A stretch of 64,000 nucleotides of DNA. It comes from Nocardioides jejuensis. GTDB lineage: Bacteria; Actinomycetota; Actinomycetes; Propionibacteriales; Nocardioidaceae. The notes below the pieces were generated by a model. It made no database searches. It saw only the letters and a list, made by a program, of their open reading frames with translations, and was not told where the DNA came from. Where the stretch lies: the NCBI RefSeq assembly GCF_004337475.1, contig NZ_SJZJ01000005.1, forward strand, positions 1 to 64,000, in the 5' to 3' direction. Of the stretch, positions 1 through 10,290 are shown in pieces. How positions within the stretch are numbered: the stretch's first letter is position 1; each line of letters opens with the position of its first letter. The position numbers and the translations under genes were made by a program.

Positions 1-123
1 TGCTGGGGTCCGGGACTCCTCCCATTTCCGGGGTCCACTCCGTGGAACCCAAACCGGGACTTTCCGTGCGACGCTGCCCGGCGTCCGGCACGATGGGTGT
101 GGAGCAACCGGAGGGAGGCGGCG

Positions 124-300
124 ATGTCCGACCAGTTCGACGTGTCACTCGAGGACCCTGACCTCCTCGGCGAGGTCGAGATGACCACCAACCTGATCAT
201 CGCTGCGAGCGAGGCGGCTGGGCCGCTCGACCAGGACGAGATCGACGCCATCCTCGGCGTCGTACCCGAGAACGGCGACCCGGCGGCGATCGGGGAATAG
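124..300 (+). CDS. Small acidic hypothetical protein (58 aa)
   Basis: An unrecognised acidic small protein. The ATG start is preceded by a strong purine-rich Shine-Dalgarno (GGAGGGAGG at 110-118), which is better than the GTG further upstream in the same frame. It is rich in Asp and Glu, has no cysteines and no membrane segment, and its middle looks helical. It ends just upstream of the csoR operator, so it is probably a separate transcription unit rather than part of the copper operon. Function unknown. The reading frame and RBS support it being real, but there is no family evidence. Confidence 0.55.
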   Translation: MSDQFDVSLEDPDLLGEVEMTTNLIIAASEAAGPLDQDEIDAILGVVPENGDPAAIGE

Positions 301-302
301 AT

Positions 303-319
303 ATACCCCCTAGGGGTAT
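303..319. promoter_or_regulatory. CsoR-type copper operator overlapping the csoR promoter
   Basis: ATACCCC, a CTA spacer and GGGGTAT form an inverted repeat around the perfect palindrome CCCCTAGGGG, the GC-rich core with A/T flanks typical of CsoR sites. A -10-like TATTGT at 317-322 overlaps the right arm and lies 7 nt before the csoR ATG at 330. Bound CsoR would therefore block RNA polymerase directly. Autoregulation and control of the downstream copZ-copA genes is inferred. Confidence 0.8.
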
Positions 320-329
320 TGTGGCCGGT

Positions 330-629
330 ATGCACGACGAGCATGCCGGCCACGGCTACATCGGAGACAAGGACGCCTACCTGAAGCGGCTGCGCCGCAT
401 CGAGGGGCAGGTGCGCGGACTGCAGCGCATGGTCGAGCAGGAGCAGTACTGCATCGACATCCTCACGCAGGTCTCCGCCGTCACGAAGGGCCTGCAGGCC
501 GTCTCGATGGGCCTGCTCGAGGACCATCTCGGTCACTGCGTCGTGGACGCCGCACGCACCGGCGACGCCGAGGCCGACGCCAAGGTGAAGGAAGCCTCCG
601 CCGCGATCGCCCGTCTCCTCCGTTCCTGA
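330..629 (+). CDS. csoR: CsoR family copper-sensing repressor
   Basis: A copper(I)-responsive repressor of the CsoR/RcnR (DUF156) family, 99 aa and all-helical. The characteristic metal ligands are visible: Cys41 in QYCIDIL, and His66 and Cys70 in DHLGHC (H-x3-C). The family's N-terminal helix reads YLKRLRRIEGQVRGL. In apo form the tetramer binds the operator just upstream; Cu(I) releases it. I chose the ATG at 330 because it follows the -10-like TATTGT by 7 nt, as in a leaderless mRNA; a GTG at 321 would add three residues. The gene is first of a csoR-copZ-unknown-copA operon with short gaps or overlaps. The identification as CsoR rather than a nickel or sulfide sensor rests on the C-H-C ligand set and the copper genes beside it. 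Confidence 0.93.
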   Translation: MHDEHAGHGYIGDKDAYLKRLRRIEGQVRGLQRMVEQEQYCIDILTQVSAVTKGLQAVSMGLLEDHLGHCVVDAARTGDAEADAKVKEASAAIARLLRS

Positions 630-648
630 CCCTCCGAAAGGATTCCCC

Positions 649-852
649 ATGAGCACCACCACCTGGACCGTCACCGGCATGACCTGCGGCCACTGCGTCG
701 CCTCGGTCACCGAGGAGCTGCAGGAGGTCGCCGGCGTCACCTCTGTTGCCGTCGAGTTGACGACTGGCGCGGTCACCGTGACCAGCGACGTTGAGCTGTC
801 CCGCGACGTCGTCGCGGCCGCCGTCGCGGAGGCGGGGTACCAGCTCGCATGA
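649..852 (+). CDS. copZ: Copper chaperone, heavy-metal-associated (HMA) domain
   Basis: A 67-aa cytosolic metallochaperone consisting of one HMA ferredoxin-like domain. The Cu(I)-binding loop MTCGHC is at residues 11-16. It should carry Cu(I) to the N-terminal HMA domain of the CopA ATPase encoded two genes downstream, and may also deliver copper to CsoR. An AAAGGA Shine-Dalgarno is centred about 9 nt before the ATG. The stop codon overlaps the next gene's start (ATGA at 849-852), which suggests translational coupling. The length is typical of CopZ. Confidence 0.9.
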   Translation: MSTTTWTVTGMTCGHCVASVTEELQEVAGVTSVAVELTTGAVTVTSDVELSRDVVAAAVAEAGYQLA

Positions 853-1697
853 CCCAGCTGATGCGCAACCGGATCGTGTTCATCCTCGTCGCCGTGGGTG
901 CCTTCGTGCTCGCCTTCGGGTTCGGGCAGGTCGCCGGTCACAAGAAGGACGCGACGCCGAAGGACAGCAGCAAGCCGGCGCCGACATACTCCGTGAAGTT
1001 GCTGGACGGCGACGTCCTCAAGGACAAGCAGCCGCTTCGTTTCGAGGTGCTGGATCCGAAGGGGAAGGTGGTCACCGAGTTCGACACGGTGCACGAGAAG
1101 AAGCTGCACCTGATAGTCGTCGAGAAGGGCGACCCGCGGGTGTACGAGCACGTCCACCCGACGATGGCGTCGGACGGAACGTGGTCAACGACGCTTGAGC
1201 TCGGCCCTGGTTTCTATCGCCTGTACGCCGACACGAAGCCGAGCGGTGCGGATGGTCAGGTCCTGACGGCGGACTTCAGTGAGCCAGGGATCAGCGCAGG
1301 CATGCCGGCCTTCAACGTCCGCGCCACCGACACCGCAACGGTCGACGGCTACGACGTGGCGCTCAAGGCCGACGGGATGGCGTACACCTTCACGGTCACG
1401 AAGGACGGCAAGCCGGTGACGCTGCAGCCGTATCTGGGCGCGGGCGGTCACCTCGTCGGCATCCGGACCGAGTCGCTCGACTACCTCCACGCCCATGCGA
1501 TGGCGGCGCAGGGCAACACGGTCGGCTTCCACGTCGCGCCGGGCAACTCCGGTCTGTGGGTCCTGCACCTCGACTTCCAGGTGGACGGCAAGGTCCACGA
1601 CGCGACGTTCGTGCGGCGGATCGAGGTCGACGGCCCCGGCTCCGGCATGGGGGAGCACATGGACATGGGAGACATGGAAGGCCATGACCACCACTGA
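849..1697 (+). CDS. Membrane-anchored protein with Met/His-rich C-terminal tail, copper operon
   Basis: A 282-aa protein with one N-terminal hydrophobic helix (about residues 9-25, IVFILVAVGAFVLAFGFGQV) that should anchor it with the bulk outside the membrane. The remainder looks beta-rich. The last 20 or so residues are loaded with Met, His and Asp (GMGEHMDMGDMEGHDHH), a plausible extracytoplasmic copper-binding tail. Two further His clusters are visible (EHVHP and YLHAHAM). It sits between copZ and copA, overlapping both, a position I have seen occupied by similar actinobacterial proteins. A role in external copper capture or buffering is inferred. I cannot assign a named family. Confidence 0.75.
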   Translation: MTQLMRNRIVFILVAVGAFVLAFGFGQVAGHKKDATPKDSSKPAPTYSVKLLDGDVLKDKQPLRFEVLDPKGKVVTEFDTVHEKKLHLIVVEKGDPRVYEHVHPTMASDGTWSTTLELGPGFYRLYADTKPSGADGQVLTADFSEPGISAGMPAFNVRATDTATVDGYDVALKADGMAYTFTVTKDGKPVTLQPYLGAGGHLVGIRTESLDYLHAHAMAAQGNTVGFHVAPGNSGLWVLHLDFQVDGKVHDATFVRRIEVDGPGSGMGEHMDMGDMEGHDHH

Positions 1698-3933
1698 TCC
1701 CACCGCTGCGCGGGTCGAGCTCCAGATCGAGGGGATGACCTGCGCCTCCTGCGCGAACCGCATCGAGCGCAAGCTCAACAAGCTCGACGGGGTCAGCGCC
1801 ACGGTCAACTACGCCACCGAGAAGGCGTCGATCGCGGTCGCCGCGGAGGTCACGCGCCAGCAGCTCGTCGACGCCGTCGAAGCAGCCGGGTACGCCGTGG
1901 CAGACGCGGCCGCCCCGGCAGCGACCGTGACCGTCTCGCCGGGCCTGCGGGTGCTCGTGTCGGCGGTGCTGACGCTGCCGGTGGTGCTGCTCGCGATGGT
2001 GCCGGCGTGGCAGTTCTCCGGCTGGCAGTGGGCGTCGTTCGCCCTGGCCACGCCGGTGGTGCTGTGGGCGGGTTGGCCGTTCCACCGGGCGGCGTTCGTC
2101 AACGCGCGCCACGCGACGTCGACGATGGACACCCTGGTCAGCCTCGGCACGCTGGTGGCGTACGGCTGGTCGGCCTACGCGCTGTTCTTCGGCACGGCCG
2201 GGCACCTGGGCATGGTCCACCACTTCGAGCTGGTGCCGCGGCGTACCGGGGGAGCGGGGGACATCTACCTCGAAGCGGCCGCCGGCGTCACGACGTTCCT
2301 GCTCGCGGGACGGTGGCTCGAGACGCGCGCCAAGCGGCACGCAGGCGATGCCCTGCGCCGGCTGCTCGAGCTGGGTGCGCGGGACGTCGCCGTCCTGCGC
2401 GATGGCGTCGAGCAGCGGGTGCCGGTCGAGGACCTCGTCGTCGGGGACCTCTTCGTGGTGCGGCCCGGTGAGCGGGTGGCCACCGACGGCATGGTCGAGG
2501 ACGGCCTCTCGGCGGTGGACGTCTCGTTGCTCACGGGCGAGCCGATGCCGGTCGAGGTCGGACCGGGCGCCGAGGTGATCGGCGCTTCCGTCAACGCGAG
2601 CGGACGCCTGGTGGTCCGGGCGACGCGGGTCGGAGCGGACACCCAGCTCGCCCGGATGGCGCAGCTCGTCGAGGAGGCGCAGGCCGGCAAGGCCGCGGTG
2701 CAGCGCCTCGCCGACCGCGTCTCGGCTGTCTTCGTGCCCGTCGTCATCATGGTCGCGCTCGGCACCCTCGGCTTCTGGCTGGGCACCGGTGCGGCTGCGG
2801 GGCTCGCCCTCAACGCCGCCGTCAGCGTCCTCGTCATCGCCTGCCCGTGCGCGCTCGGCCTGGCGACGCCGACCGCCCTCATGGTCGGCACCGGCCGCGG
2901 TGCGCAGCTCGGCATCCTGATCCGTGGTCCGGAGGTCCTCGAGTCCACGCGCCGCGTCGACACGATCGTCCTCGACAAGACCGGCACCGTCACCAAGGGC
3001 CGGATGTCACTGGTCTCGGTGGTCGTCGAGGCGGGCGAGGACCGCGCACGCGTCCTCGACCTGGCCGCTGCCGTCGAGGCGGGCTCGGAGCATCCGGTCG
3101 CCGCCGCGATCGTCGAGGGTGCCCGTCAGGGCCCGGGACTCGACACGTCAGAACCCGGGTCTCGGGGCGCCAAAACCCGGGTCTCGGCGGACTTCGTGGC
3201 GCTTCCCGGACTCGGGGCACAGGCGAACGTCGACGGCGAGCTCGTGCTCGTCGGGCGTAGCCAGCTGCTCGCTGACCGGGGAATCGAGATCCCGGCGCTG
3301 CTTGCCGAGGCGGTCGAGGCCGCCGGCGCCCGTGGCGAGACCACGGTGGTCGTCGCCTGGGGTGGCCGGGCCCGCGGCGTACTCGGGGTGGCGGACGGTG
3401 TCCGGCCTACCTCGGCCGATGCCGTACGGCGCTTCCGCTCGCTCGGGCTGGACGTCGTCCTGCTGACCGGCGACAACGCCGGCAGCGCGCGGGCGGTCGC
3501 GGACCAGGTCGGCATCACCGAGGTGATCGCCGAGGTGCTGCCCGCCGACAAGCTGGCCGAGGTACGCCGCCTCCAGGCTGCCGGCCGCGTCGTCGCGATG
3601 GTGGGCGACGGGGTCAACGATGCTGCCGCGCTTGCGCAGGCGGACCTCGGCATCGCGATGGGAAGCGGCTCCGACGTCGCCATCGAGGCCGGAGATCTGA
3701 CGCTGGTGCGGACCGATCTCGTGACCGCTGTCGACGCGATCCGGCTCTCGCGGCGGACGCTGCGCACGATCAAGGCGAACCTCTTCTGGGCCTTCGCCTA
3801 CAACGTGGCCGGCATCCCGCTCGCCGCCGCCGGCCTGCTGAGCCCGATGTTCGCCGGAGCCGCGATGGCGCTCTCCTCCGTGTTCGTGGTCACCAACAGT
3901 CTCCAGCTGCGCGGGTTCCGCCCCGCGCGGTGA
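1684..3933 (+). CDS. copA: Copper-exporting P-type ATPase (P1B-1)
   Basis: A Cu(I) efflux ATPase of 749 aa. The ATG at 1684 fits an HMA domain starting near residue 11; the frame is open further upstream but overlaps the previous gene. Visible elements in order are MTCASC (about 18-23), the TGEP actuator motif, the CPC transmembrane motif (about 387-389) followed by TPTAL, the phosphorylation site DKTGT (Asp about 431), the HP nucleotide-binding motif in SEHPVA, GDGVND (about 641-646), then the late-helix Cu signatures YN and MALSS. These last two define the P1B-1 copper class. Odd feature: the nucleotide-binding domain carries a short in-frame segment (nt 3152-3187) built from a 14-bp direct repeat. 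It overlaps the upstream gene by 14 nt, which implies coupling. The enzyme confers copper resistance. Confidence 0.95.
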   Translation: MTTTDPTAARVELQIEGMTCASCANRIERKLNKLDGVSATVNYATEKASIAVAAEVTRQQLVDAVEAAGYAVADAAAPAATVTVSPGLRVLVSAVLTLPVVLLAMVPAWQFSGWQWASFALATPVVLWAGWPFHRAAFVNARHATSTMDTLVSLGTLVAYGWSAYALFFGTAGHLGMVHHFELVPRRTGGAGDIYLEAAAGVTTFLLAGRWLETRAKRHAGDALRRLLELGARDVAVLRDGVEQRVPVEDLVVGDLFVVRPGERVATDGMVEDGLSAVDVSLLTGEPMPVEVGPGAEVIGASVNASGRLVVRATRVGADTQLARMAQLVEEAQAGKAAVQRLADRVSAVFVPVVIMVALGTLGFWLGTGAAAGLALNAAVSVLVIACPCALGLATPTALMVGTGRGAQLGILIRGPEVLESTRRVDTIVLDKTGTVTKGRMSLVSVVVEAGEDRARVLDLAAAVEAGSEHPVAAAIVEGARQGPGLDTSEPGSRGAKTRVSADFVALPGLGAQANVDGELVLVGRSQLLADRGIEIPALLAEAVEAAGARGETTVVVAWGGRARGVLGVADGVRPTSADAVRRFRSLGLDVVLLTGDNAGSARAVADQVGITEVIAEVLPADKLAEVRRLQAAGRVVAMVGDGVNDAAALAQADLGIAMGSGSDVAIEAGDLTLVRTDLVTAVDAIRLSRRTLRTIKANLFWAFAYNVAGIPLAAAGLLSPMFAGAAMALSSVFVVTNSLQLRGFRPAR
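3152..3187. repeat. Paired 14-bp direct repeat inside copA
   Basis: AACCCGGGTCTCGG occurs at 3152-3165 and again at 3174-3187, 22 bp apart, with GCGCC between them. It is translated in frame in the nucleotide-binding domain of CopA as a Ser/Gly/Arg-rich insert just after GLDTSEPG. On the minus strand each unit reads CCGAGACCCGGGTT, which resembles the GAGACGGG units of the intergenic repeat at 31257-31365. Confidence 0.7.
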
Positions 3934-4009
3934 CCGCGCGCGTTGCGCGACACGCCGCTGTTGCCCCTAGCATGTTTCGCGTTCCGCTCCTCCTCACTCG
4001 GAGTTCACT

Positions 4010-4627
4010 GTGGCCTTCCGCATCCGTCCTGTCGACACGACGTTCTACGACCTCTTCACTGCGTCCGCGCAGCACCTCGTGGTGGGCGCCGGCCTGCTTG
4101 CCGAGATGCTCGCCGACGGTGCGGACCGCGAGGCGGTGGCCCAGCGCATGCGCGAGGCCGAGCACCAGGCGGACGAGACGACCCACGAGATCGTGCGGCG
4201 CGTCAACAGCACCTTCGTGACGCCCTTCGATCGCGAGGACATCTATGCCCTCGCCTCCGGCCTCGACGACGTCATGGACTTCATGGACGAGGCCGTCGAC
4301 GAGATCCTCCTCTACGAGGTGAAGGAGATCCCCGCGGGCGTCTCCAAGCTCGTCGAGGTGCTGCAGCAGTGCGCTGAGGTGACCGCTGCGGCGATGCCGA
4401 AGCTCCAGTCCATGAAGGACCTGGCCGAGTACTGGATCGAGGTCAACCGCCTCGAGAACAGCGGCGACAAGATCTTCCGGCGCACGCTCGCCGAGCTCTT
4501 CAGTGGTGACTTCAAGGCGCTCGAGGTGCTCAAGCTGAAGGACATCATCGAGTCGCTGGAGAGCGGCATCGACGGCTTCGAGACGGTGGCCAACATCGTC
4601 GAGCAGATCGCCGTCAAGGAGTCCTGA
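4010..4627 (+). CDS. DUF47 (PhoU-like) phosphate-transport accessory protein
   Basis: A 205-aa all-helical protein of the DUF47/PhoU-related family, usually encoded directly upstream of a Pit-type phosphate permease. The sequence has the family's amphipathic pattern, with repeated acidic helices (REAEHQADETTHEIVRRV, then FDREDIYALASGLDDVMDFM and RLENSGDKIFR) that probably bind metal. It should act in the cytoplasm to modulate Pit activity. The GTG start is followed by the typical MAFRIRP-like opening. The next gene begins 4 nt after the stop. No signal peptide or membrane segment is visible. The assignment is firm; the mechanism of this family is poorly defined. Confidence 0.9.
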   Translation: MAFRIRPVDTTFYDLFTASAQHLVVGAGLLAEMLADGADREAVAQRMREAEHQADETTHEIVRRVNSTFVTPFDREDIYALASGLDDVMDFMDEAVDEILLYEVKEIPAGVSKLVEVLQQCAEVTAAAMPKLQSMKDLAEYWIEVNRLENSGDKIFRRTLAELFSGDFKALEVLKLKDIIESLESGIDGFETVANIVEQIAVKES

Positions 4628-4631
4628 CCTC

Positions 4632-5633
4632 GTGGAGCTCGCCGTCCTGATCACCCTCGTGGTGATCGCTCTCGCGTTCGACTACACGAACGGTTTCCAC
4701 GACGCAGCCAACGCCATCGCGACCTCGGTCTCGACCCGCGCGCTGACGCCGAAGGTCGCCCTCATCCTGGCGGCCGTCATGAACTTCATCGGTGCCCTCA
4801 TCGGCACAGAGGTGGCCCACACGGTCGCCGACACCATCGGGTCGATCAGCGGGACACACGGTCTGGTGATCGTGCTCGGCGCCCTCCTCGGTGCCATCAG
4901 CTGGAACCTGATCACCTGGTACTTCGGCCTGCCGTCGTCCTCGTCGCACGCGCTGATCGGAGCGCTCGTCGGCGCCGGCCTCGTCGGTGGCGCGACGGTC
5001 AACTGGGCGATCATCAAGGAGAAGGTCGTCGTCCCGATGATCGTCTCCCCGGTCGTCGGATTCACGCTCGCGTTCCTGCTGATGCTGGCGTTCACCTGGA
5101 TCCTGCGGAAGCGCAACCCGCACGTGATCAACCGTCGCTTCCGCTTCCTCCAGGTCTTCTCGGCCGCCGCGCTCGCGCTCGGCCACGGCCTCCAGGACGC
5201 GCAGAAGACGATGGGCGTCATCCTCATCGCCCTCGTCACCTACGACCACACGAGGTACGACATCGACCACCTGCCGATCTGGGTCATCGTCGGTGCCGCC
5301 GGCGCGATCAGCCTCGGCACGTACTCCGGCGGCTGGCGGATCATGCGGACCATCGGCCGCAAGATCATCAAGCTCGACCCGCCGTCGGGCTTCGCCGCGG
5401 AGTCGGTGGCCACGAGCGTCCTCTACGTGATGGCGATCCACTTCAAGGCGCCGGTCTCGACGACCCACACGATCACCTCGGCCGTCATGGGCGCGGGCGC
5501 GACCCGCGGTCGACGGGCCGTGCAGTGGAACATGGCGGGCACCATCGTCATGGCCTGGGTGCTGACGTTCCCGTGTGCCGCGCTGGCCGCCGCCGCGTCG
5601 TACGGCGTGCTGAAGCTGGTCCTGCCGGTCTGA
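4632..5633 (+). CDS. pit: Low-affinity inorganic phosphate permease (PiT family)
   Basis: A 333-aa multi-spanning membrane transporter that moves metal-phosphate driven by cation symport. Both PiT signature repeats are visible: GFHDAANAIATSVSTRAL near residues 17-34, and APVSTTHTITSAVMGAGATRG in the C-terminal half. The hydrophobic profile suggests about 9-10 helices. It is in the short bacterial Pit class. The GTG start lies 4 nt after the DUF47 gene, forming a two-gene operon, and a strong hairpin follows. It presumably handles phosphate when it is plentiful, complementing the high-affinity Pst system encoded at 12.4-16.5 kb. Confidence 0.94.
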   Translation: MELAVLITLVVIALAFDYTNGFHDAANAIATSVSTRALTPKVALILAAVMNFIGALIGTEVAHTVADTIGSISGTHGLVIVLGALLGAISWNLITWYFGLPSSSSHALIGALVGAGLVGGATVNWAIIKEKVVVPMIVSPVVGFTLAFLLMLAFTWILRKRNPHVINRRFRFLQVFSAAALALGHGLQDAQKTMGVILIALVTYDHTRYDIDHLPIWVIVGAAGAISLGTYSGGWRIMRTIGRKIIKLDPPSGFAAESVATSVLYVMAIHFKAPVSTTHTITSAVMGAGATRGRRAVQWNMAGTIVMAWVLTFPCAALAAAASYGVLKLVLPV

Positions 5634-5658
5634 CCTCCGAGGTCTGACCCCCGAACGC

Positions 5659-5696
5659 CGAACGCCCCGCTGGTCTCCGGACCGGCGGGGCGTTCG
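5659..5696. terminator. Bidirectional terminator hairpin between pit and the acyltransferase gene
   Basis: A 16-bp stem (CGAACGCCCCGCTGGT paired with the 5681-5696 arm, one G-T pair) closes a 6-nt loop. It lies between convergent genes ending at 5633 and 5706. No long T-tract is present, as is common in actinobacteria. Confidence 0.85.
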
Positions 5697-5705
5697 TGTC
5701 TGTCG

Positions 5706-6950
5706 TCAGCGCTCGAAGCGGAGCTCGGCGAGCATCCCGGAGAGCACGTCGTCGGCCGTGACCGGCAGCGCGGCCTCGTCGAGGCTCAGCGCCAGGCGCA
5801 GGCGGCCGCGATAGGTCATGGCCGCGATGAACCAGCCCTGGTTGGGCGTCGAGGTCATCATGCAGGTCACGAACTCGACCCACTCCGGATCGCCCGTGTC
5901 GTCGATCGGGCCGACGTTGCTCATCATCACCGTCTGCGGCGCGCCCAGCAGCTGCTGACGGACCCGGTCGGCGGCTCGCCCGTCGTCCGCACCGAGGCCC
6001 ATCGCCACCGAGTGCAGGAAGAGCGAGCCCTCGCCGCGCGCGATGCCGGTGCGCATGCGCTCCGCGACCGATGCGGACAGGTCCTCGAAGGCCCGGTCGC
6101 CACCGACGGTGAAGGGCGCGGACACGAGGGCGGCGTACATGCCGTCGTAGCCGTCGGTCACCGGCGGGTGCTGGCGGGCGCGCATGTCGGCGGTGGAGGT
6201 GAGCTGGTGGACGTGCTGGTCGTCCGTGGCGCAGAGGCCGTGCATGACCCGCAGGCTGGCGGCGCCGAGGGCGCCGTTCATCGTCGCGCCGTGGGCACGG
6301 ACGCCGGCGACCAGCGCAGAGGTCTCCTCGCGGCTCAGCGTCACCGTGCGGTAGTCGAGGCGCCGGGAGCCGTCGTTGCGCGCGTGCCAGGGCAGGGGAT
6401 CGAGGCCGCCGAGGTCGACCTGCTCCGCCTTGAGCGTGCGCATCAGGTCGATCATCGCCCGCCGGTCCTCCGAGAACCGGTGGCCGGGCTGGAGGCCGGG
6501 CATGACGGTGCGGTCCCCGAGGAGGGCGCTGGAGGCCGCCTCCTGGCCGTCGAGCAGGCGGCAGAGGTCGCGCACCAGTGAGGCGGAGCCGTAGCCGTCG
6601 GTGAGCACGTGGTGCGTCGTGACGACGACGGCGCTGCGGCCGTCGGGCAGCTCGACGTAGGCGCAGCGGGTCAGCGCGTCGCCGGGGGTGAACGGGCGCT
6701 GGAACTCCGCCAGCGTCACTTCGTCGACCGACCCCGTGAGCTGGACAAGGGGTCCCGGTGGGCAGGACTCGAAGCCGGGAGCGCCGTCGATCTCCGTCAG
6801 GCGTGCGCTCGCGGTCCGGCGCCAGGCGGCGTCCACCTCGTCGAGCGCGAACCGGCGGGTGAGCTCGGCCGACGCCACGATGATGGTCGACCAGCTCCTG
6901 TCGACGAGCGCGTAGTAGCGCTCGGCCGGGTCGAGGGGTCGACGGATCAC
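5706..6950 (-). CDS. Condensation-fold acyltransferase, wax ester synthase/DGAT-like
   Basis: A 414-aa protein with the HHxxxDG catalytic motif (HHVLTDG at about residues 113-119) of the CoA-dependent acyltransferase/condensation superfamily. A C-terminal half resembling the WS/DGAT partner domain includes the SNVGPI-type stretch. It is somewhat shorter than typical WS/DGAT enzymes (about 450-470 aa). The GTG start overlaps the stop of the upstream esterase gene as GTGA, so the two are translationally coupled. A role in making neutral lipid or another ester from acyl-CoA, with the partner hydrolase turning over esters, is inferred. The precise acceptor cannot be read from the sequence. Confidence 0.75.
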   Translation of the reverse strand: MIRRPLDPAERYYALVDRSWSTIIVASAELTRRFALDEVDAAWRRTASARLTEIDGAPGFESCPPGPLVQLTGSVDEVTLAEFQRPFTPGDALTRCAYVELPDGRSAVVVTTHHVLTDGYGSASLVRDLCRLLDGQEAASSALLGDRTVMPGLQPGHRFSEDRRAMIDLMRTLKAEQVDLGGLDPLPWHARNDGSRRLDYRTVTLSREETSALVAGVRAHGATMNGALGAASLRVMHGLCATDDQHVHQLTSTADMRARQHPPVTDGYDGMYAALVSAPFTVGGDRAFEDLSASVAERMRTGIARGEGSLFLHSVAMGLGADDGRAADRVRQQLLGAPQTVMMSNVGPIDDTGDPEWVEFVTCMMTSTPNQGWFIAAMTYRGRLRLALSLDEAALPVTADDVLSGMLAELRFER

Positions 6951-7978
6951 GCCGTGACCGCCAGGCCGGCCTTCAGGACCTCGGCGAGCCGGGCGACGGC
7001 GGCCGGGCCGGAGCGCCCGGCGCCGGTCCAGTTCGCGAAGCCGTGGATCTGGCCGGTGAAGCACTCGTACTCCACCTCGACGCCGGCGGCGGCCAGCTTG
7101 TCGGCGTACGCCTCGCCCTCGTCGCGGAGCGGGTCGAAGCCCGCCGTGCAGACGTACGCCGGGGCCAGGCCGGCCGGGACGGTGGCGTCGATGACCGCGT
7201 GGCGCGGGTGCGTGCGCTGCGCAGGGGTGGGCACGTAGTCGTCCGAGGCGCGGTCCATCGCCGCACGCGTCAGGAAGAACCCGGCGTCGAAGAGGCGGTG
7301 GCTTTCTGTGCCCGCCTTCGGGTCGGTGGCCGGGTAGATCAGCAGCTGGAAGGCGAGCGGGAGGCCCTCCTCGGCAGCCTGCAGCGCGACCGCGGCAGCC
7401 AGGTTGCCGCCGGCCGAGTCACCGCCGACGGCGAGGCGCGTCGGGTCGGCGCCGAGCTCCGCGGCGTTCGCCACGACCCAGCGGTACGCCGTCATGCAGT
7501 CGTCGTACGCCGCGGGGAACGGGTGCTCGGGGGCCAGGCGGTAGTCGAGCGACAGCACGCGCACGCCGGCCTTCTCGGCCAGCACGCGGCAGGTCGCGTC
7601 GTGCGAGTCGAGGTCGCCGACGATCCAGCCGCCGCCGTGGATGTAGACGAGGAGCGCGTCGGAGTCGGCGCGCGGGATGTAGAGACGGGCAGGAATCCCG
7701 CCGGCGTCGATCGGGCGCACGGAGCCGATCGGCTGGTTGCCCCCGACGGCGCGACCGCTCGCGACGGTGTGGGCACGGGCGGTCGCGATCGGGCCGTGGC
7801 CGAACTCCGGCTCGCGGGTGAGCGCCATCATGCGCAGGGCGGCCTGCACCTCGAGGTCGAGCGTGTTGCCGTCGATGACGACGGGCTTGCCGGCAAAGGC
7901 CCGCAGCGCGGGGCGCGGCAGGGCGAGGAAGCCGCGGATCGCGGCGGACTTCACGGGAAGGGGGAGGTCGAGGTGCAC
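6947..7978 (-). CDS. Alpha/beta hydrolase, hormone-sensitive-lipase (HSL) family esterase
   Basis: A 343-aa cytosolic esterase. It has the HSL oxyanion-hole motif HGGGW (114-118) and the nucleophile elbow GDSAG (Ser188). The likely catalytic Asp282 is in FDPLRDEGE and His312 in IHGF. An N-terminal cap of about 80 residues precedes the fold, as in other family IV esterases. It hydrolyses short- or medium-chain acyl esters. It is the first gene of a two-gene operon with the acyltransferase that overlaps its stop. The gene is divergent from ppk with a 62-bp shared promoter region. Confidence 0.88.
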   Translation of the reverse strand: MHLDLPLPVKSAAIRGFLALPRPALRAFAGKPVVIDGNTLDLEVQAALRMMALTREPEFGHGPIATARAHTVASGRAVGGNQPIGSVRPIDAGGIPARLYIPRADSDALLVYIHGGGWIVGDLDSHDATCRVLAEKAGVRVLSLDYRLAPEHPFPAAYDDCMTAYRWVVANAAELGADPTRLAVGGDSAGGNLAAAVALQAAEEGLPLAFQLLIYPATDPKAGTESHRLFDAGFFLTRAAMDRASDDYVPTPAQRTHPRHAVIDATVPAGLAPAYVCTAGFDPLRDEGEAYADKLAAAGVEVEYECFTGQIHGFANWTGAGRSGPAAVARLAEVLKAGLAVTA

Positions 7979-8001
7979 GCGCTGACGCTAGCGGTACGCC
8001 G

Positions 8002-8023
8002 CGTCACCTGCCGTTCACGGTGA
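8002..8023 (+). promoter_or_regulatory. Candidate PHO box upstream of ppk
   Basis: Two adjacent 11-bp units, CGTCACCTGCC and GTTCACGGTGA, resemble the direct-repeat PhoP/RegX3 sites of actinobacteria (core GTTCACC). They lie just upstream of the -10-like AACACT (8029-8034), which is 6 nt before the ppk GTG. Match by eye only. Confidence 0.4.
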
Positions 8024-8040
8024 GGTGAAACACTCGTGCC

Positions 8041-10215
<2,175 letters not shown>

Positions 10216-10221
10216 GCTGAC

Positions 10222-10282
10222 GCGATACCGATCAGTACAGCCCCTGATGGGGCACGAAAAGGACCGTACTGATCGGTATCGC
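10222..10282. terminator. Long nested hairpin between convergent ppk and a membrane protein gene
   Basis: A perfect 17-bp inverted repeat (GCGATACCGATCAGTAC at 10222-10238 against 10266-10282) encloses a second hairpin, GCCCC-TGAT-GGGGC at 10240-10253. It ends 8 nt before the stop codon of the minus-strand gene, so it can terminate transcription from both sides. The length and nested design exceed a simple terminator. Confidence 0.75.
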
Positions 10283-10290
10283 AAGGCCGA

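Noticed and set aside
321-332. GTG at 321 as csoR start
   Set aside because: The -10-like TATTGT at 317-322 includes this codon, so the transcript would start after it. The ATG at 330 is preferred.
1495-1683. Upstream extension of copA
   Set aside because: The residues before the ATG at 1684 are Arg/Trp/Thr-rich antisense-like sequence overlapping the preceding gene.
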